From Parietichytrium sp. I65-24A (Eukaryota > Sar > Bigyra > Thraustochytrida > Thraustochytriidae): 64,000 nucleotides of DNA. This document shows positions 29,258-40,000 of this stretch, piece after piece. The notes under the pieces were generated by a model, which saw nothing but the letters and a program-made list of their open reading frames with translations, had not been told where the DNA came from and did not search any database. The stretch's first letter is position 1, and each line of letters starts with the position of its first letter. Where the stretch lies: positions 434,001-498,000 of the forward strand of contig BLSF01000011.1 of assembly GCA_012862575.1 (NCBI GenBank), read 5' to 3'. A program made the translations under genes and the position numbers.

Positions 29258-32200
29258 TCAGAACGTGTCCTTGAACTCCTGCACTAAAAACGCCCGGACA
29301 CCTTGAAGGTCCTCCAGTGTGGACTCTGGAATCATTAGAAGAAGAGACCTCGTGTGCTTCACTTCGGAGTCGAGAAGTTTGATGACTCTGCGGACCAAGG
29401 TGGCATACAATAATACCAACAGGAAGAGATAGGCCAAAAAGAGCGCAATGCGCACACTATTTGCATTGCTCAGATTTGTCTGCAGTTCTGCACCGATGAG
29501 CTTTGTTGCATAGGTAAGTTGCGGCTGCAAGTAATTTAATTCAAGATTCATCAAAAACTCAAACTCCTGTGAATCCAGAATCGCCTGAAAATCACTCACA
29601 TTACCGATCCTTGCGAACGAGGACGAGTTAATTGCCACTGGAGGAGTCAATGAGGGCATTCGAGCACCGTCTATTGAGCCTGAAGCAACCGAGTCACTCA
29701 AAAGGAGATGTTGTTCGACAACTTTGAGAAGGACATTGTGCAAGCCATTTGCGAACAATCCTGAGTATATACTTTGGCAGGATTCCTGTGTGATATTCGT
29801 CGAACTCCAACCTGCGCAGCCATCTGTAAAGAACACTTCAATCTCGCCCTCATTCGGTCTATTCATGGAGAGGAGGCCATCGAATCGATCGTCTCTATAT
29901 CCGTAAAGGAAGATATCATGCGTGTCTAACAATTTGGAAACATACCCTTTCACGTTTTCATGCGAGGTAGTGAAATTCCTTTCTCCCAGGAAGTATTGAG
30001 TGCCGGTGACATAAAGTGAGATTTCATGCAAGGCTGAAGTGAGGAGCTTTCTTTGAAGCCCGCAGTAGTTTGCAAGGCTTGGACTATTCAGGAGCACCTC
30101 ATGATACTGGAACAGGCCAAAATAAACGGAGAGTGCGAAGTAAACGACTGAGAGGAAAAACAGGCTTCCCAATCGGATCATATGGCCCCTGTGGTTCTTC
30201 CTGATGCTCGCCTTTTCTCTCGACGCATCTCTACGCTTGGGCTTGTTCGTCTTTCTACCTTTGCCCGATGACGTCACAGGGGTGACCTTTCTCATCGAAG
30301 AATGCTTCTCTGCCACTTCACCTCCGACTTCTGGATTAAAAGAAGCAGATTTGTGCTCGTACGTGTCCTCCTCGGCGTTTGTCGTCAACACACTGTGCAC
30401 GTTGGAGAGACGTTCTTGAAAGCGACTTGCAATGTCCTTCACTGTGCCAACTGGAATCTCTGCAAACACCTTCAAGACCTTGGTCTTATTTCGCTCCACG
30501 CCCTCGATAATCGGATTTAAGACCACCGCCAAAAGTATCACCTCCACGAGAACAGCGGTTCCCATCGCAATAAACGTGAGGACCTGCAGTTCTGAGTACA
30601 AGCGGAGCGTTGTGCTTGTAAACAAATTCGTAGATTGCATGAGTGTTGACATGTACGACTTTTCCCCGTAGAGGTTTGCGAGAAGAAAAAATACTGTCTC
30701 CGACTCGATTGTGAACTCACTCAAGGGCAGATTGGATGCATAGACTGCTTTTCCAGCTACAATGGATGATGCATCGAACAAAGTATGAAGTGTAACGTCC
30801 AATTCTCCATGCATTTGCCAGACAAGCTCGGTGCTGGCAGTCTCGTACACCTCCCTCAAATCAGCTGATAATTCGGGGCGCGCATTGTAAAGGGAGAGGT
30901 CAGTTTGCAATAGTTGATTTCCAGCGTTGAAAAGTGCCTTCCTCAACCTCGCCTCGTCAGTATGAGGGATTCTTGCACCAGAGTTCAAAAGGACCAGGAG
31001 GTGTGTGACTTGTGCAATTTGCACGGCTTGTCTTCTCCTCAAAGCAGCGGAATTTGTGAATGAGACGTTGTCGCCATACTTTTGTAGTATAGTTCGCTGC
31101 GCTAATAAAACAAATACTGCTGAAAACAGCACGATAAAGATGACTCTTTGGTAAGACTTGCGCAAGCTGCTCAACACAGGACTGAGGCGATTGTCTTGAC
31201 CTTGCCTCCGAAGTGCTTGGCGAAGCACGGTAGAAGACACGGTTGAGAGAACCCCGCTTTCTGAATTTTCTTCTGAACGGCTGTCTCTGTCCTTATCTTT
31301 CTCCGCAACCATCTTCACATGTGTTTTTTGACTAGACAGAGATACACCATCATTGCTGCCACGCCGGACGAACACCTCTGACTTGAAAGCGCTCTCAGAA
31401 GGTGATTTTTGAAAAGAAACCCGCCTCGCCCTCGTTGTCACCACCGTCGGACTCAAAACGCGGTCGTGAAAATCTTCCCCTGAAGCGCAAGACTCCCTAT
31501 CCGAAGAGGTATCCAAGAGGTGGTCGGCCAAATTCTGCTTGTTGTCAACTTGCATGCATACTTTTAAAACGCTGCATGTGTCATCTGTGCTGACAAGTTC
31601 TACAACTAAAGCAATATCTCCGTCCTTCGGATCTACAGTCTTCATCTTGCCAGTCATTTTCAGAATCTGCTTCTCACCGGACGCGCTCATGAGCAAAGCC
31701 AATACTGTGCTGTCAACGAATACGTTCTCCAAGCTTGAAATCCGACTGATGTCGAGCTTCATCTCCAAGAAATCAGAACACTTGTCACTGAGTGACAAAA
31801 TTGCACCTGTATTGTCCATTAGAAAATACGGTGTATTGCCTGCCCCATGACCCCCAAAAAAACTTAGTGAGGCCCACGTTAGAAAAAAGGAGTAATCCAT
31901 GCCGTCCCTCGTGAAAGGAACCAAGCGCATCTCCACCTCTTCACAGAAACCCGGAGAACTCACTATGAACGTCCTCTCGGGTTTGTCGAGGTACCTGCCA
32001 TGGCCGGTTTTGAAGTAGTTTAGAATGTAGTCTTCCAGGTGAACGGAAAGCGGAGGAACAAGAAAGGACCTAACATCTCTCCGTAAGAGCCTTTCCGAGG
32101 TTTCGGTCAATGCCGAGCAAGATGCCTCATTGGCAGAGAGGATTTCGCCAAAAATGCTGTCCCCTCCATTACCTTCAAACGCGAGAATTGGGAAAGCGTC

Positions 32201-33979
32201 GGACAATTCCCCAGAAAGTGCGTCTTTCGCATTGTACTGGTTCTCTCTAGATTGTAGGTAGACGGCACGCTGAAGATATTGGAGGGACTTTTCCGCTTCG
32301 TTCGCGATTTCGGAGAGGAACTCGCTGTACATTTGGAACGCCTTAGCAGAGCGGGGCTGAACTCTGATTAAATTTAAGTATGCCGTATTTCCACGGCTTG
32401 CCACTTCTGCCGCTTGTGCTGCAAGGCTGCGCACACGAATGACATCTGGCCTCCTGTGAGAAAGTTCTTTCCAAAATTCCAGTAAAATAGAGCAGCATCG
32501 ACGATCCGCAACCGTGGCCTCACGTTCATATTTTTCGCTTGCCACATAGGACATGACGTCTCCATCAGTAGCGACACTTTGTTTAAGCCGATTTCGCATG
32601 TTAAACAAAGTAAATGTTACATCAAAGTAGCCAGCCCTCCTTTCACCTTCTAAAATAGCGCGTCTGGTAATTAGCGCGTGATTCGGGATCTCGAATCCGT
32701 GTGAAAACTCCGCGTGGAATGCACAAATGAGCGCCGACTTGTTGTGTACAACAGTGGCTTCCTCATACATTGCGTTGGCCTTGATGAGAACATCGTCGCG
32801 TTCTGAAGACTCCTGGTGTTGAGAGGTACCAACAGGGTTTATTTTGTGCGCATGAGATTTTGTTGCGGAAGTGATTCCGGCTTCATATAGAAAGTCGCGA
32901 ATGAAAATTTCAACCTCAAGGCTGTCTTTGCACCCCTTGAGGCCTTTACTTCGGCTCATGCGAAATCGCCGGGTGACCAACAATTGGGAAAATGGGATGG
33001 TGAAAATTGTGGTGACAACCAAAGTGAGAACGTTGTTCGGGGTTTCGGTGAGCACTGCAGAAAACATGAAGAAGCTAATCCAGGCAAATGCTGACATACA
33101 TGCGCACCGAATACGCAACAAGGTAGGATGAAACCAAGGGACATACCAAATGTTGAGAGTCGCCAGCGCGATCCCGCTTCCCGCTAAAAACGCATGCCAG
33201 ATCAGCTGACTCTCAAAACTCATGGAGGCAACGTCTTTGTTTGCTGATGCCAACGATGCACAGGTTTTGAAGAGCAACAGCAGAACGTCTACCCTGGAAT
33301 GTGGCTTGGCGCCAGGCGACGCGCTGGCTGGACTGGCGTCAAAATACGCAGAGGAAAGGATCAAAGACACCACAATGAACACGACGAGGATGGACAGAAT
33401 GATCGGACGGAGAGTATTACACCCACTTTCACCGAGCGCGTCGGTGGTCTCTCCTGAGCAGCTCACCATCTTTCCGAGTATGGAAACGATCGGAATGTAC
33501 AAGACTCCCACAAGCAACGAAGCAGAGTATCTTAACGCTTTGATAGCCCACAAGAAATCAAAGCGCTTCGAGATCCAGCAGTGTCCGACATAGGTGATGT
33601 TCAGCAACTCCAGGAGAACAAGCGCTACGGCGAGAGCCAAGGTTACTGAATATCCGAGCCAATCTACGAGACTCTGACTGAAGAGCGAAGACTCGAATAA
33701 GTATTCGAGCGTGGAAATGAAGCCCGAAGAATCTGCGAGGTCCCCGGCAGGAATTGAGAGTGAGATCAATTGCAGTGTATCAATCACCATTGTTAGAGAC
33801 GTTCCCATTACTGTAGCAGTTGTCTTCTTCGTCATGACGAGCAGAACCCCGCGAAATCCATCCGCTGCGAGGGCGAAGAATGACTCAATCGCCTCCGGAA
33901 ATGATTGTTCCCCGTCGGCACGATGCCGTCTTTCATCTCGTTCATCCTTGACTTTCTCGTAGGCGGAATCCACGTTCAT
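29258..33979 (-). CDS. TmcB-like multi-pass membrane protein with a PAS-like domain
   Basis: A 1573-residue single frame from the ATG at 33979; five codons earlier it opens with GTG. The N-terminal 360 residues hold about seven to eight hydrophobic segments (VTLALAVALVLLELLNI, PIILSILVVFIVVSLIL and others). Near 480-600 comes the hallmark of TmcB/TmcC-type protist proteins: LEFWKELSHRRPDVIRV followed by YLNLIRVQPRSAKAFQMYSE and EKSLQYLQRA, a TPR-like helical region. A PAS-like sensor follows at about 690-790 (YFLMDNTGAILSLSDKCSDF). After a Ser-rich cytoplasmic linker, four more transmembrane segments lie near 940, 1140, 1270 and 1515, with long loops between. Ciliates, amoebae and oomycetes have related large proteins of unknown function, probably membrane sensors. 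No kinase or cyclase domain was found. Confidence 0.8.
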   Translation of the reverse strand: MNVDSAYEKVKDERDERRHRADGEQSFPEAIESFFALAADGFRGVLLVMTKKTTATVMGTSLTMVIDTLQLISLSIPAGDLADSSGFISTLEYLFESSLFSQSLVDWLGYSVTLALAVALVLLELLNITYVGHCWISKRFDFLWAIKALRYSASLLVGVLYIPIVSILGKMVSCSGETTDALGESGCNTLRPIILSILVVFIVVSLILSSAYFDASPASASPGAKPHSRVDVLLLLFKTCASLASANKDVASMSFESQLIWHAFLAGSGIALATLNIWYVPWFHPTLLRIRCACMSAFAWISFFMFSAVLTETPNNVLTLVVTTIFTIPFSQLLVTRRFRMSRSKGLKGCKDSLEVEIFIRDFLYEAGITSATKSHAHKINPVGTSQHQESSERDDVLIKANAMYEEATVVHNKSALICAFHAEFSHGFEIPNHALITRRAILEGERRAGYFDVTFTLFNMRNRLKQSVATDGDVMSYVASEKYEREATVADRRCCSILLEFWKELSHRRPDVIRVRSLAAQAAEVASRGNTAYLNLIRVQPRSAKAFQMYSEFLSEIANEAEKSLQYLQRAVYLQSRENQYNAKDALSGELSDAFPILAFEGNGGDSIFGEILSANEASCSALTETSERLLRRDVRSFLVPPLSVHLEDYILNYFKTGHGRYLDKPERTFIVSSPGFCEEVEMRLVPFTRDGMDYSFFLTWASLSFFGGHGAGNTPYFLMDNTGAILSLSDKCSDFLEMKLDISRISSLENVFVDSTVLALLMSASGEKQILKMTGKMKTVDPKDGDIALVVELVSTDDTCSVLKVCMQVDNKQNLADHLLDTSSDRESCASGEDFHDRVLSPTVVTTRARRVSFQKSPSESAFKSEVFVRRGSNDGVSLSSQKTHVKMVAEKDKDRDSRSEENSESGVLSTVSSTVLRQALRRQGQDNRLSPVLSSLRKSYQRVIFIVLFSAVFVLLAQRTILQKYGDNVSFTNSAALRRRQAVQIAQVTHLLVLLNSGARIPHTDEARLRKALFNAGNQLLQTDLSLYNARPELSADLREVYETASTELVWQMHGELDVTLHTLFDASSIVAGKAVYASNLPLSEFTIESETVFFLLANLYGEKSYMSTLMQSTNLFTSTTLRLYSELQVLTFIAMGTAVLVEVILLAVVLNPIIEGVERNKTKVLKVFAEIPVGTVKDIASRFQERLSNVHSVLTTNAEEDTYEHKSASFNPEVGGEVAEKHSSMRKVTPVTSSGKGRKTNKPKRRDASREKASIRKNHRGHMIRLGSLFFLSVVYFALSVYFGLFQYHEVLLNSPSLANYCGLQRKLLTSALHEISLYVTGTQYFLGERNFTTSHENVKGYVSKLLDTHDIFLYGYRDDRFDGLLSMNRPNEGEIEVFFTDGCAGWSSTNITQESCQSIYSGLFANGLHNVLLKVVEQHLLLSDSVASGSIDGARMPSLTPPVAINSSSFARIGNVSDFQAILDSQEFEFLMNLELNYLQPQLTYATKLIGAELQTNLSNANSVRIALFLAYLFLLVLLYATLVRRVIKLLDSEVKHTRSLLLMIPESTLEDLQGVRAFLVQEFKDTF

Positions 33980-34391
33980 CTTCGCTCGATTCACCGTCTG
34001 CAGCGCCAGACGAATCCCGCGCCGAGCCGCTTCCTCTTTTGCTCGAACAGCCGAAGCTCTTCAGCCTTCGCAATACCTTTGCCGCGCACGGTGCGCCGAC
34101 TGTCCAATGGCCCGAGGCTGCTTTGTCCTCCGGATCGATGCACAAGTAACGTCTGCTGGCACCTCCTGCAAGCATCTCAATCACATATATACCTGCACTG
34201 ACGGTGGGCGCAATACTCACTCACTCTCTCATACCGTTGTTGTCGTCCACTTCGAAGTTCGAAGCTTGGGGTCCACTTCCTTCATTCCACTTTCACTAAC
34301 GTGTAATACTCGAGTGAGTAATCATTTTGGGCAAGTATCCGTTCTCTTCTCTTGAGCCTACTTGCCATTACTTGCTGTCCACGAATGTGGC
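33980..34391. other. 5' flank of the TmcB-like gene
   Basis: The first 240 bases stay GC-rich and open in another frame (33942-34220), which overlaps the coding start and is probably leader sequence. A TACTCGAGTGAGTA palindrome lies near 34308-34321. Confidence 0.4.
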
Positions 34392-35073
34392 TTAGCTATC
34401 TTGGCTCTTAAAATCGTCCAGTTTCTCCTCATTCACGGAATCATCCGTGGGGCGAACTGCATGCGTGCCATTCAACTTGACAACAGCTTGGTGTAAGAGC
34501 AAGGGTAAAAACATTTCGAAGGCTCGTGTATAGTCGCTCCATGCAAGGCCCCGTATTTTGCGTCCTCGGCTGCGCGGATGTGTGCGCCAAAAAGACGCAC
34601 ATGTACATGCAACCCATCCGGGCAAAAGCTTCTCACACAGCTTAAGTGCTGGCCACCTGAACAGAGATGTTGCACGGCAAGTTGCGCGCGTTTTGCGAGC
34701 GGGCAATATAATTGGAACCCAGATTGCGTACCCGCCGAAATGCCAAACAAGCTCTTCGCCAAGCTTTGCGTTGAGGCGACAAGAACCACCACTTTGACCA
34801 AAACAGAGACGCGAATCTGAGCTAACCTCTCGCCCTCGATGCAACTTCCATCCGCGCTCAGGTTCTGCAGTGAAAAGGAAGTTGGCCTGCCCTCGAATAA
34901 TCCTCGGAAAACTTTGGTCGGACCTGCGCTCGGGCTGCCGTCGACTTGGACAGCCACAAAACGCGCACTTTGAGAGACTTTTTCAAATTTAGAAATGCAG
35001 ATTTTGAGATAAGTATATCTTGGTTCTTGGTTATTTTTGTGTACGGCGACAAAGAACTTGTCCAATGGAACAA
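34392..35073 (-). pseudogene. Possible disrupted or spliced gene, overlapping frames
   Basis: Three overlapping minus-strand frames cover this stretch: 34858-35073, 34472-35065 and 34392-34844. The start of the second (FFVAVHKNNQEPRYTYLKIC, then SARFVAVQVDGSPSAG) and the end of the third (GEELVWHFGGYAIWVPIILP to an acidic tail ending before TAA at 34392) each read like real protein, yet they are in different frames and neither frame has a normal ATG start at its natural beginning. This could be a frameshifted relic, a gene with an unseen intron near 34800, or chance. I cannot name the family. Confidence 0.25.
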
Positions 35074-35786
35074 ATTAATTTGCCACTTGTTTTTCGATGC
35101 ACAGAATCATTGATGCAGCGAACGGATTTTCCTTTCACGTGCATTTGCCTACTTTGATTTATTTTAATGACTTTCATGTCGTTTCGAAAAAGGAGTCTTG
35201 AGTAAGAGGAGAACCATAGTCCTGGCACTATAGGTCGGTAGACAGGCTCATGTGGAGTATGCAGGTTCCGTCCGCTCTCCTTTTCGTAAGGGATGCGTCC
35301 CTCACCACGGCGTGAAGGTGTCGAAATGGGGGGATCTGAGGGATGGCGCGGCGGTGGGGTGGGCCAGTTCAGGCTGCTCATGCCGACCAACAAGACAACG
35401 AGAGATCGTTGAAAGCTGAGTTTAGTAGCTCTGGAATTCATTTGATTCGAGTGTAATTTTGTTCCTTTCATTGAACAAAGTCCGAATCGAGTTTGGTATA
35501 ACGGTCCCGAAGGCTAATTTGTGTTGCATCTGCGCGTTCAACAAGCGAGCTCCGACTTGCACGCTTTGTACGAGCTTGTTCAATGAAGAGCCCTCGTTCA
35601 ACCTCATTGGTTTTTCTTTTTATGAGGGTCACAGCATCACCGTTCGCTCACAAACGCCCACCCACAGCAGCAACATAAGCGCAATCTCGGCCAATGGTTT
35701 AAGTAGTACACCGCTATTACCACCCACCTCTCTCCCCGCATCAAGCTTCTTCTTCTTCCTTTCTTTAGTTGGGCAGGAACGTCAAG

Positions 35787-35816
35787 TCTGAGCCTCTGAG
35801 CCTCTGAGCCTCTGAG
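35787..35816. repeat. 8-bp tandem repeat TCTGAGCC
   Basis: Three full copies and a partial fourth. Confidence 0.9.
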
Positions 35817-36564
35817 TTGAATATCGTCAACGGTACTAATCCCACTGTCAGCTGAGAAGCTTTTTCAGCGCCGCCTCCGAGTCCAAGTTTGAGAAGCACA
35901 ATTCGGCTCCGATGCTCGCCCGGTCGCTCTCATCTTTCCATATTGGGACAAATGTCTACATGTCTCCAACCGTGATGTCATCTTTCCAACTAAACACGAC
36001 TTGGCAACTTTTACTTGTCCCGAAGGACCCGCGAACAGCGAATACACTGTGGTGAACGAGTCGATTGCAGTCTGAGCAGAGTGATAGATAGCCAACCCGC
36101 TGATTTACATGAACAAAATTCAATTTGAAAAATATCACTGACTGTGAATCCTGTGAATGCCTGACATTCTCGCCCACTCCAAAGTTACCGGTGCTCAGTA
36201 CATAGCTATCTAGCTAAGCTAAATAGAGTTCTTGTAGTATAATACTAGCCAACACTTGACCTTTGATGCTAGAGCAAGTACCGGTACGGTAAATGCTAAT
36301 AATTATAATTCGTTAACATTACCGGTATGTGCACATTAATAAGGAACAAAAAAGAATGCTCTCTGCGATCGAAGGAACCCGTACGTATCTCGTCACATAG
36401 GACTCCTGGAGACGTTGAAAATCATGCGAAGCCCTTCCTCCTGCGTCACGAAAACACCTTCGTGACTCGCAAGGCATGTATCTTTCGCCACTTCCACGGT
36501 CGCCTAGGGCGAGCGCTAATCTTTCGTAGGAAGCCCAGCGCACTCCCAAAGAAGTGCGAGCGAG

Positions 36565-36597
36565 AGTACTGAGTACTGAGTACTGACTCTGAGTACG
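36565..36597. promoter_or_regulatory. AGTACT palindrome cluster 5' of the HECT gene
   Basis: GAGTACT repeated three times in register (7-base spacing) and a fourth GAGTAC. It lies immediately upstream of a GA tract and about 430 bases before the HECT ATG. Regulatory role is inferred from the same arrangement at other genes. Confidence 0.35.
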
Positions 36598-36600
36598 CAA

Positions 36601-36638
36601 AGCGAGCGAGCGAGAGAGAAAGAGAGAGAGAGAGAGTG
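36601..36638. repeat. (GA)n tract 5' of the HECT gene
   Basis: GCGA units running into GA repeats on the coding strand of the downstream gene. Confidence 0.9.
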
Positions 36639-36679
36639 ACCCGCCCACTGCGAGGACAGTGCGAGAGAGCGGAAGGCGA

Positions 36680-36714
36680 ACGGACAATCGGATAATCGGA
36701 CAATCGGACAAACG
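36680..36714. repeat. 8-bp tandem repeat CGGACAAT
   Basis: Four copies, two with single-base changes. Confidence 0.9.
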
Positions 36715-37025
36715 GAGAAACGTACGAAGGCTTGCGGAACCCACGTGCTCCGACAAAAAAACATCCGCGTCTGCCGAGTCTGGGGAGTCTGGGGAGACTG
36801 ACTGGGTGGGTGGGGAGCGCAAAAGAAGTTGACGCCCTGCTCAAGTTGACCTGTGGTCAATCACTCTCTTGAATCACGTACAGTCTCTCGAAAGGAGACG
36901 CACTCCCGACGTAAGAACTTGGGGTCCGACAGGAATAGAGGTCGAGCTGTAAAGTAGTTAAGCAGGGAAGCAGGGGAGGCGGGAAGGCGCCACGAGAGCC
37001 CGCTCTCGGAGAGTGGTACGTGGAG

Positions 37026-40000
37026 ATGGCTCAAGATGCGCATTTACGCCGTCTGATGGTGGACCTGGCCGGCCTGGGCCAGAAGAACAGCGTGGCGCAG
37101 TCTCTGAGCGAGCAAGTGTTGACCCAAATAGCAGCTGGGGAACGCATAGAGTGTGACTGCAGTCGGAAGGTCGAGAAGCAAGACTCGCAGGTTGCGCTCG
37201 GAGATGTTTACGTGCTGCTGCGAGATCTGGTGGATGAGCAACAAAGGATGCAGGGAGTTGAAGAAGAGAAAGAGGGGGAAAACGGTGCACTGAAGGCGGA
37301 CGCAGACGCGATGGACGCGCCTGATGGAAGCCTAGACGGTGCAATTCTTGAGGCGTATTGCTCGCGTGTGGAAGTGCTCTATTCGCTATGCATGGGACAG
37401 AGCATCGAGCCAAAGCTCACGTCTGGGGTGTCTGGGGTGTCAACCCCATCGAGTGGATCCGCAGCGGCGGTGGCGTCCTGGAGCAGCCGGACGATACGCG
37501 ATGCTGAAAAGTCTAGTCGCGCTGTAAACAGTCTGGGAGATGCTAGGAAGGAGCCGAAAGTTGACCGGGTCGTGCTCAATGTTGTGCTTCAACAGCTTCT
37601 CAGAGAAGACGATGTAGTGCTGCATCGCGCTTTGGTCCACAATCAGATTTTTGAAGAAAACCGCGCTTCGCAGTCTCGGAAGAAGCGCAACAAGCGCCGC
37701 TCATCGTCTGTATCCAACTCAATAACGCAAGAGCAGCTTGCAAAACTTCCAGCCTCAGTAGCGAAGCTTTTGGATTACGCCATTGCAACGAGATCGTTCC
37801 TGGCCTTCCTTGTGGCCGTCAAGGCATTATTGTGCTTGTGGGAAGAATTGGGTTCAAATTCATCCCATGGCCCCGAAAGCGTCGCGGAAAAGTGGGAATT
37901 GCAAGACTATTTAACAAAATCTCTTCAAAACTTGGCCAGCGTGGACATACCATCACAGTCAACCTCCCTGCAGGTTGCCGTTCAGTCCTTGGAGCTTGAG
38001 AACTTCGTTCGATTGGGCGCGGGGAACGCTGCAAATGAGATTGCGGCACCACGCCATATAGTCGAGAACCGCTCTCGTCGCGAATCAGTCAAGTCAACAT
38101 CCTCTACAATGACATCGATATCTTTGGCAGATGGGTCTGACCGCATAGCGTTACTGCGTTCGCTATGGGAGGTCCTGCAGGCGAAAGAAGACACATCTAA
38201 TCTAATTCAGTATGGGAAGGAAGGGGCAATTGCCAGTGGCGAATGGCACGTACCAGGAGCCGAAGAACCGTCTCGGCACGCTTCGGATGGAGGTGACGTG
38301 AAAAAGCCCTCAAAGGGAAAAGGAGCTGTTCCTGCTTCTCCAGGCGACAAGATGGTTTTACCAGGGTGCACAGCTAGTTTAATCTACGGGCGCGCGATTA
38401 ATGTCGACCAGTCGACTTTACAGATATCCCTCTCGGAGCATCTCGATACTGACTACCTGCAAGATGAAACGGTGGAGCACACTGATTTTCGCTGCGACGG
38501 ATGCGAGTCTGCCGGTGTACTCTTAGGACTTCGATACCAATGCGTCCTCTGTGAAGGTTTTGATTTGTGCCTTTCGTGTTATGCGCAAGGGAAACATGAT
38601 CTTTCGCACCCTTTTTGGATGTATTCTCAGCCTCGTGTGACTCGACAAATCGTTCCCCCGAGAAATAGCCCGAAATACTCGCTGGTGGGCGTTCCCTGCG
38701 CTGCGGTGTGCGTTGGCAAAGTAGGTGGTGAAGGGCCGGTTGCCTATTTTGAACTAATTGTTAGTGAGCCATTCTCAAACATTCGAGTAGGATGGGCTTA
38801 TGCTGACGGTGCTCAAGGGCTCCTCGGCGAGCTTGGCCAAAACGATTGTTCATGGGGTTTTGACGTGTACGAGAAGACAAAGCTACACGATGACAAGGAA
38901 GAACCTATTAGCGGCAACGATCTAAAAGAGGAGTGTGCGAAAGGAGACGTGATCAGCTGTTGGCTTGATTGCGCGGACGGTTCATTAGGTTGCGCTTTGA
39001 ACGGCGTTCAGCTTGGAAAGACTCTGTTTAAGATACCAGCAAGCGATAGAACTCTGTTCCCATGCGTTCGTGTGCCTGCTAAATACTCTTTCGAGCGATC
39101 TGGCGAGATCCGGGCGCTCTCGGAAGGTGGGGAAGCGGCTGCCCTAGATGATCCGATTCAGGTAGATGATGATGTTGGCAATGGAAATGTCGATTCAGAG
39201 ACAGCAATTGACCATGAGATGGAAGTGGAGGAGGACGAAGACGAGGAAGCTAGCCAAACCCATTCTGAGGAAAGCGAGGATGATGGGCACACCGAAGGCT
39301 CGCACGGATCTGATGAGAAACGTACAGGCAGGGACGCTTTCGTGAAAAGGGTTCGGAACAGCAGCAAGAAGAGAACTCCCGAAAAAGTCAATCGAGCTGC
39401 TCCAACGTTGACCATTAATTCTGGCCATTTACCTTTCGAAGGCATACCGCCGAGCTTGCAGGGTCAAAAGCTCAGCCCGTTGCGGGCTTATTCGGAGAGC
39501 AACGTTTTGGTAATTCCTCGCGCCTCTGGATCGGGTGCAAAATTCATCGAGGATCCGGCCTACATCAATACCTTCAGACTAAGCGATGATTTCACTATTG
39601 AAGCAATGGTTTGCTGGAATCCCGAGGAATACAAAACAGCACAAAGCTACAAGAACCACTACGTGATTTTGTCCAAATTTTCGAATGTGCAGGACGGGTT
39701 CGCCCCTCCGTCGTCATCTAGCACATTCCTTTCCAGTACATGCTTCGGCATCGTCGGAGATGGGTATCTTTATCTGAAGCGTCAAGGGAGCGAGACTCTT
39801 TCCTTCTCTAAGAATGCTGTTATTGTTCCAGGAAAGTGGGTGCATGTTAGTGTGACCTATTTTTCGACGAGCTATCGATCGAGCTCGATTTCTTTCACGG
39901 TGGATGGCGTGTCAGTAAAGACCGAGTCGAAGCGAAAAAGAAATACCAACACTTCGCCTTTCGGTAGAACGTATGATCGAGAAACGTTCCGTTCGAGCCG

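Larger units (their letters stand above)
35074..37025. other. Repeat-bearing intergenic region upstream of the HECT gene
   Basis: Almost 2 kb without a convincing gene. A minus-strand frame with ATG at 35471 (146 codons, to 35031) has a short hydrophobic start but no recognisable domain. Short inverted repeats occur at 35214-35234 and 35289-35302. Tandem repeats lie at 35787-35816 and 36680-36714, a GA tract at 36601-36638, and AGTACT palindromes at 36565-36597. CCGGTA words occur at 36280-36330. Confidence 0.5.

Noticed and set aside
36446-36860. Several minus-strand frames rich in SLSLSL and RLPRLG
   Set aside because: They are translations of the GA tract and tandem repeats in all three frames.
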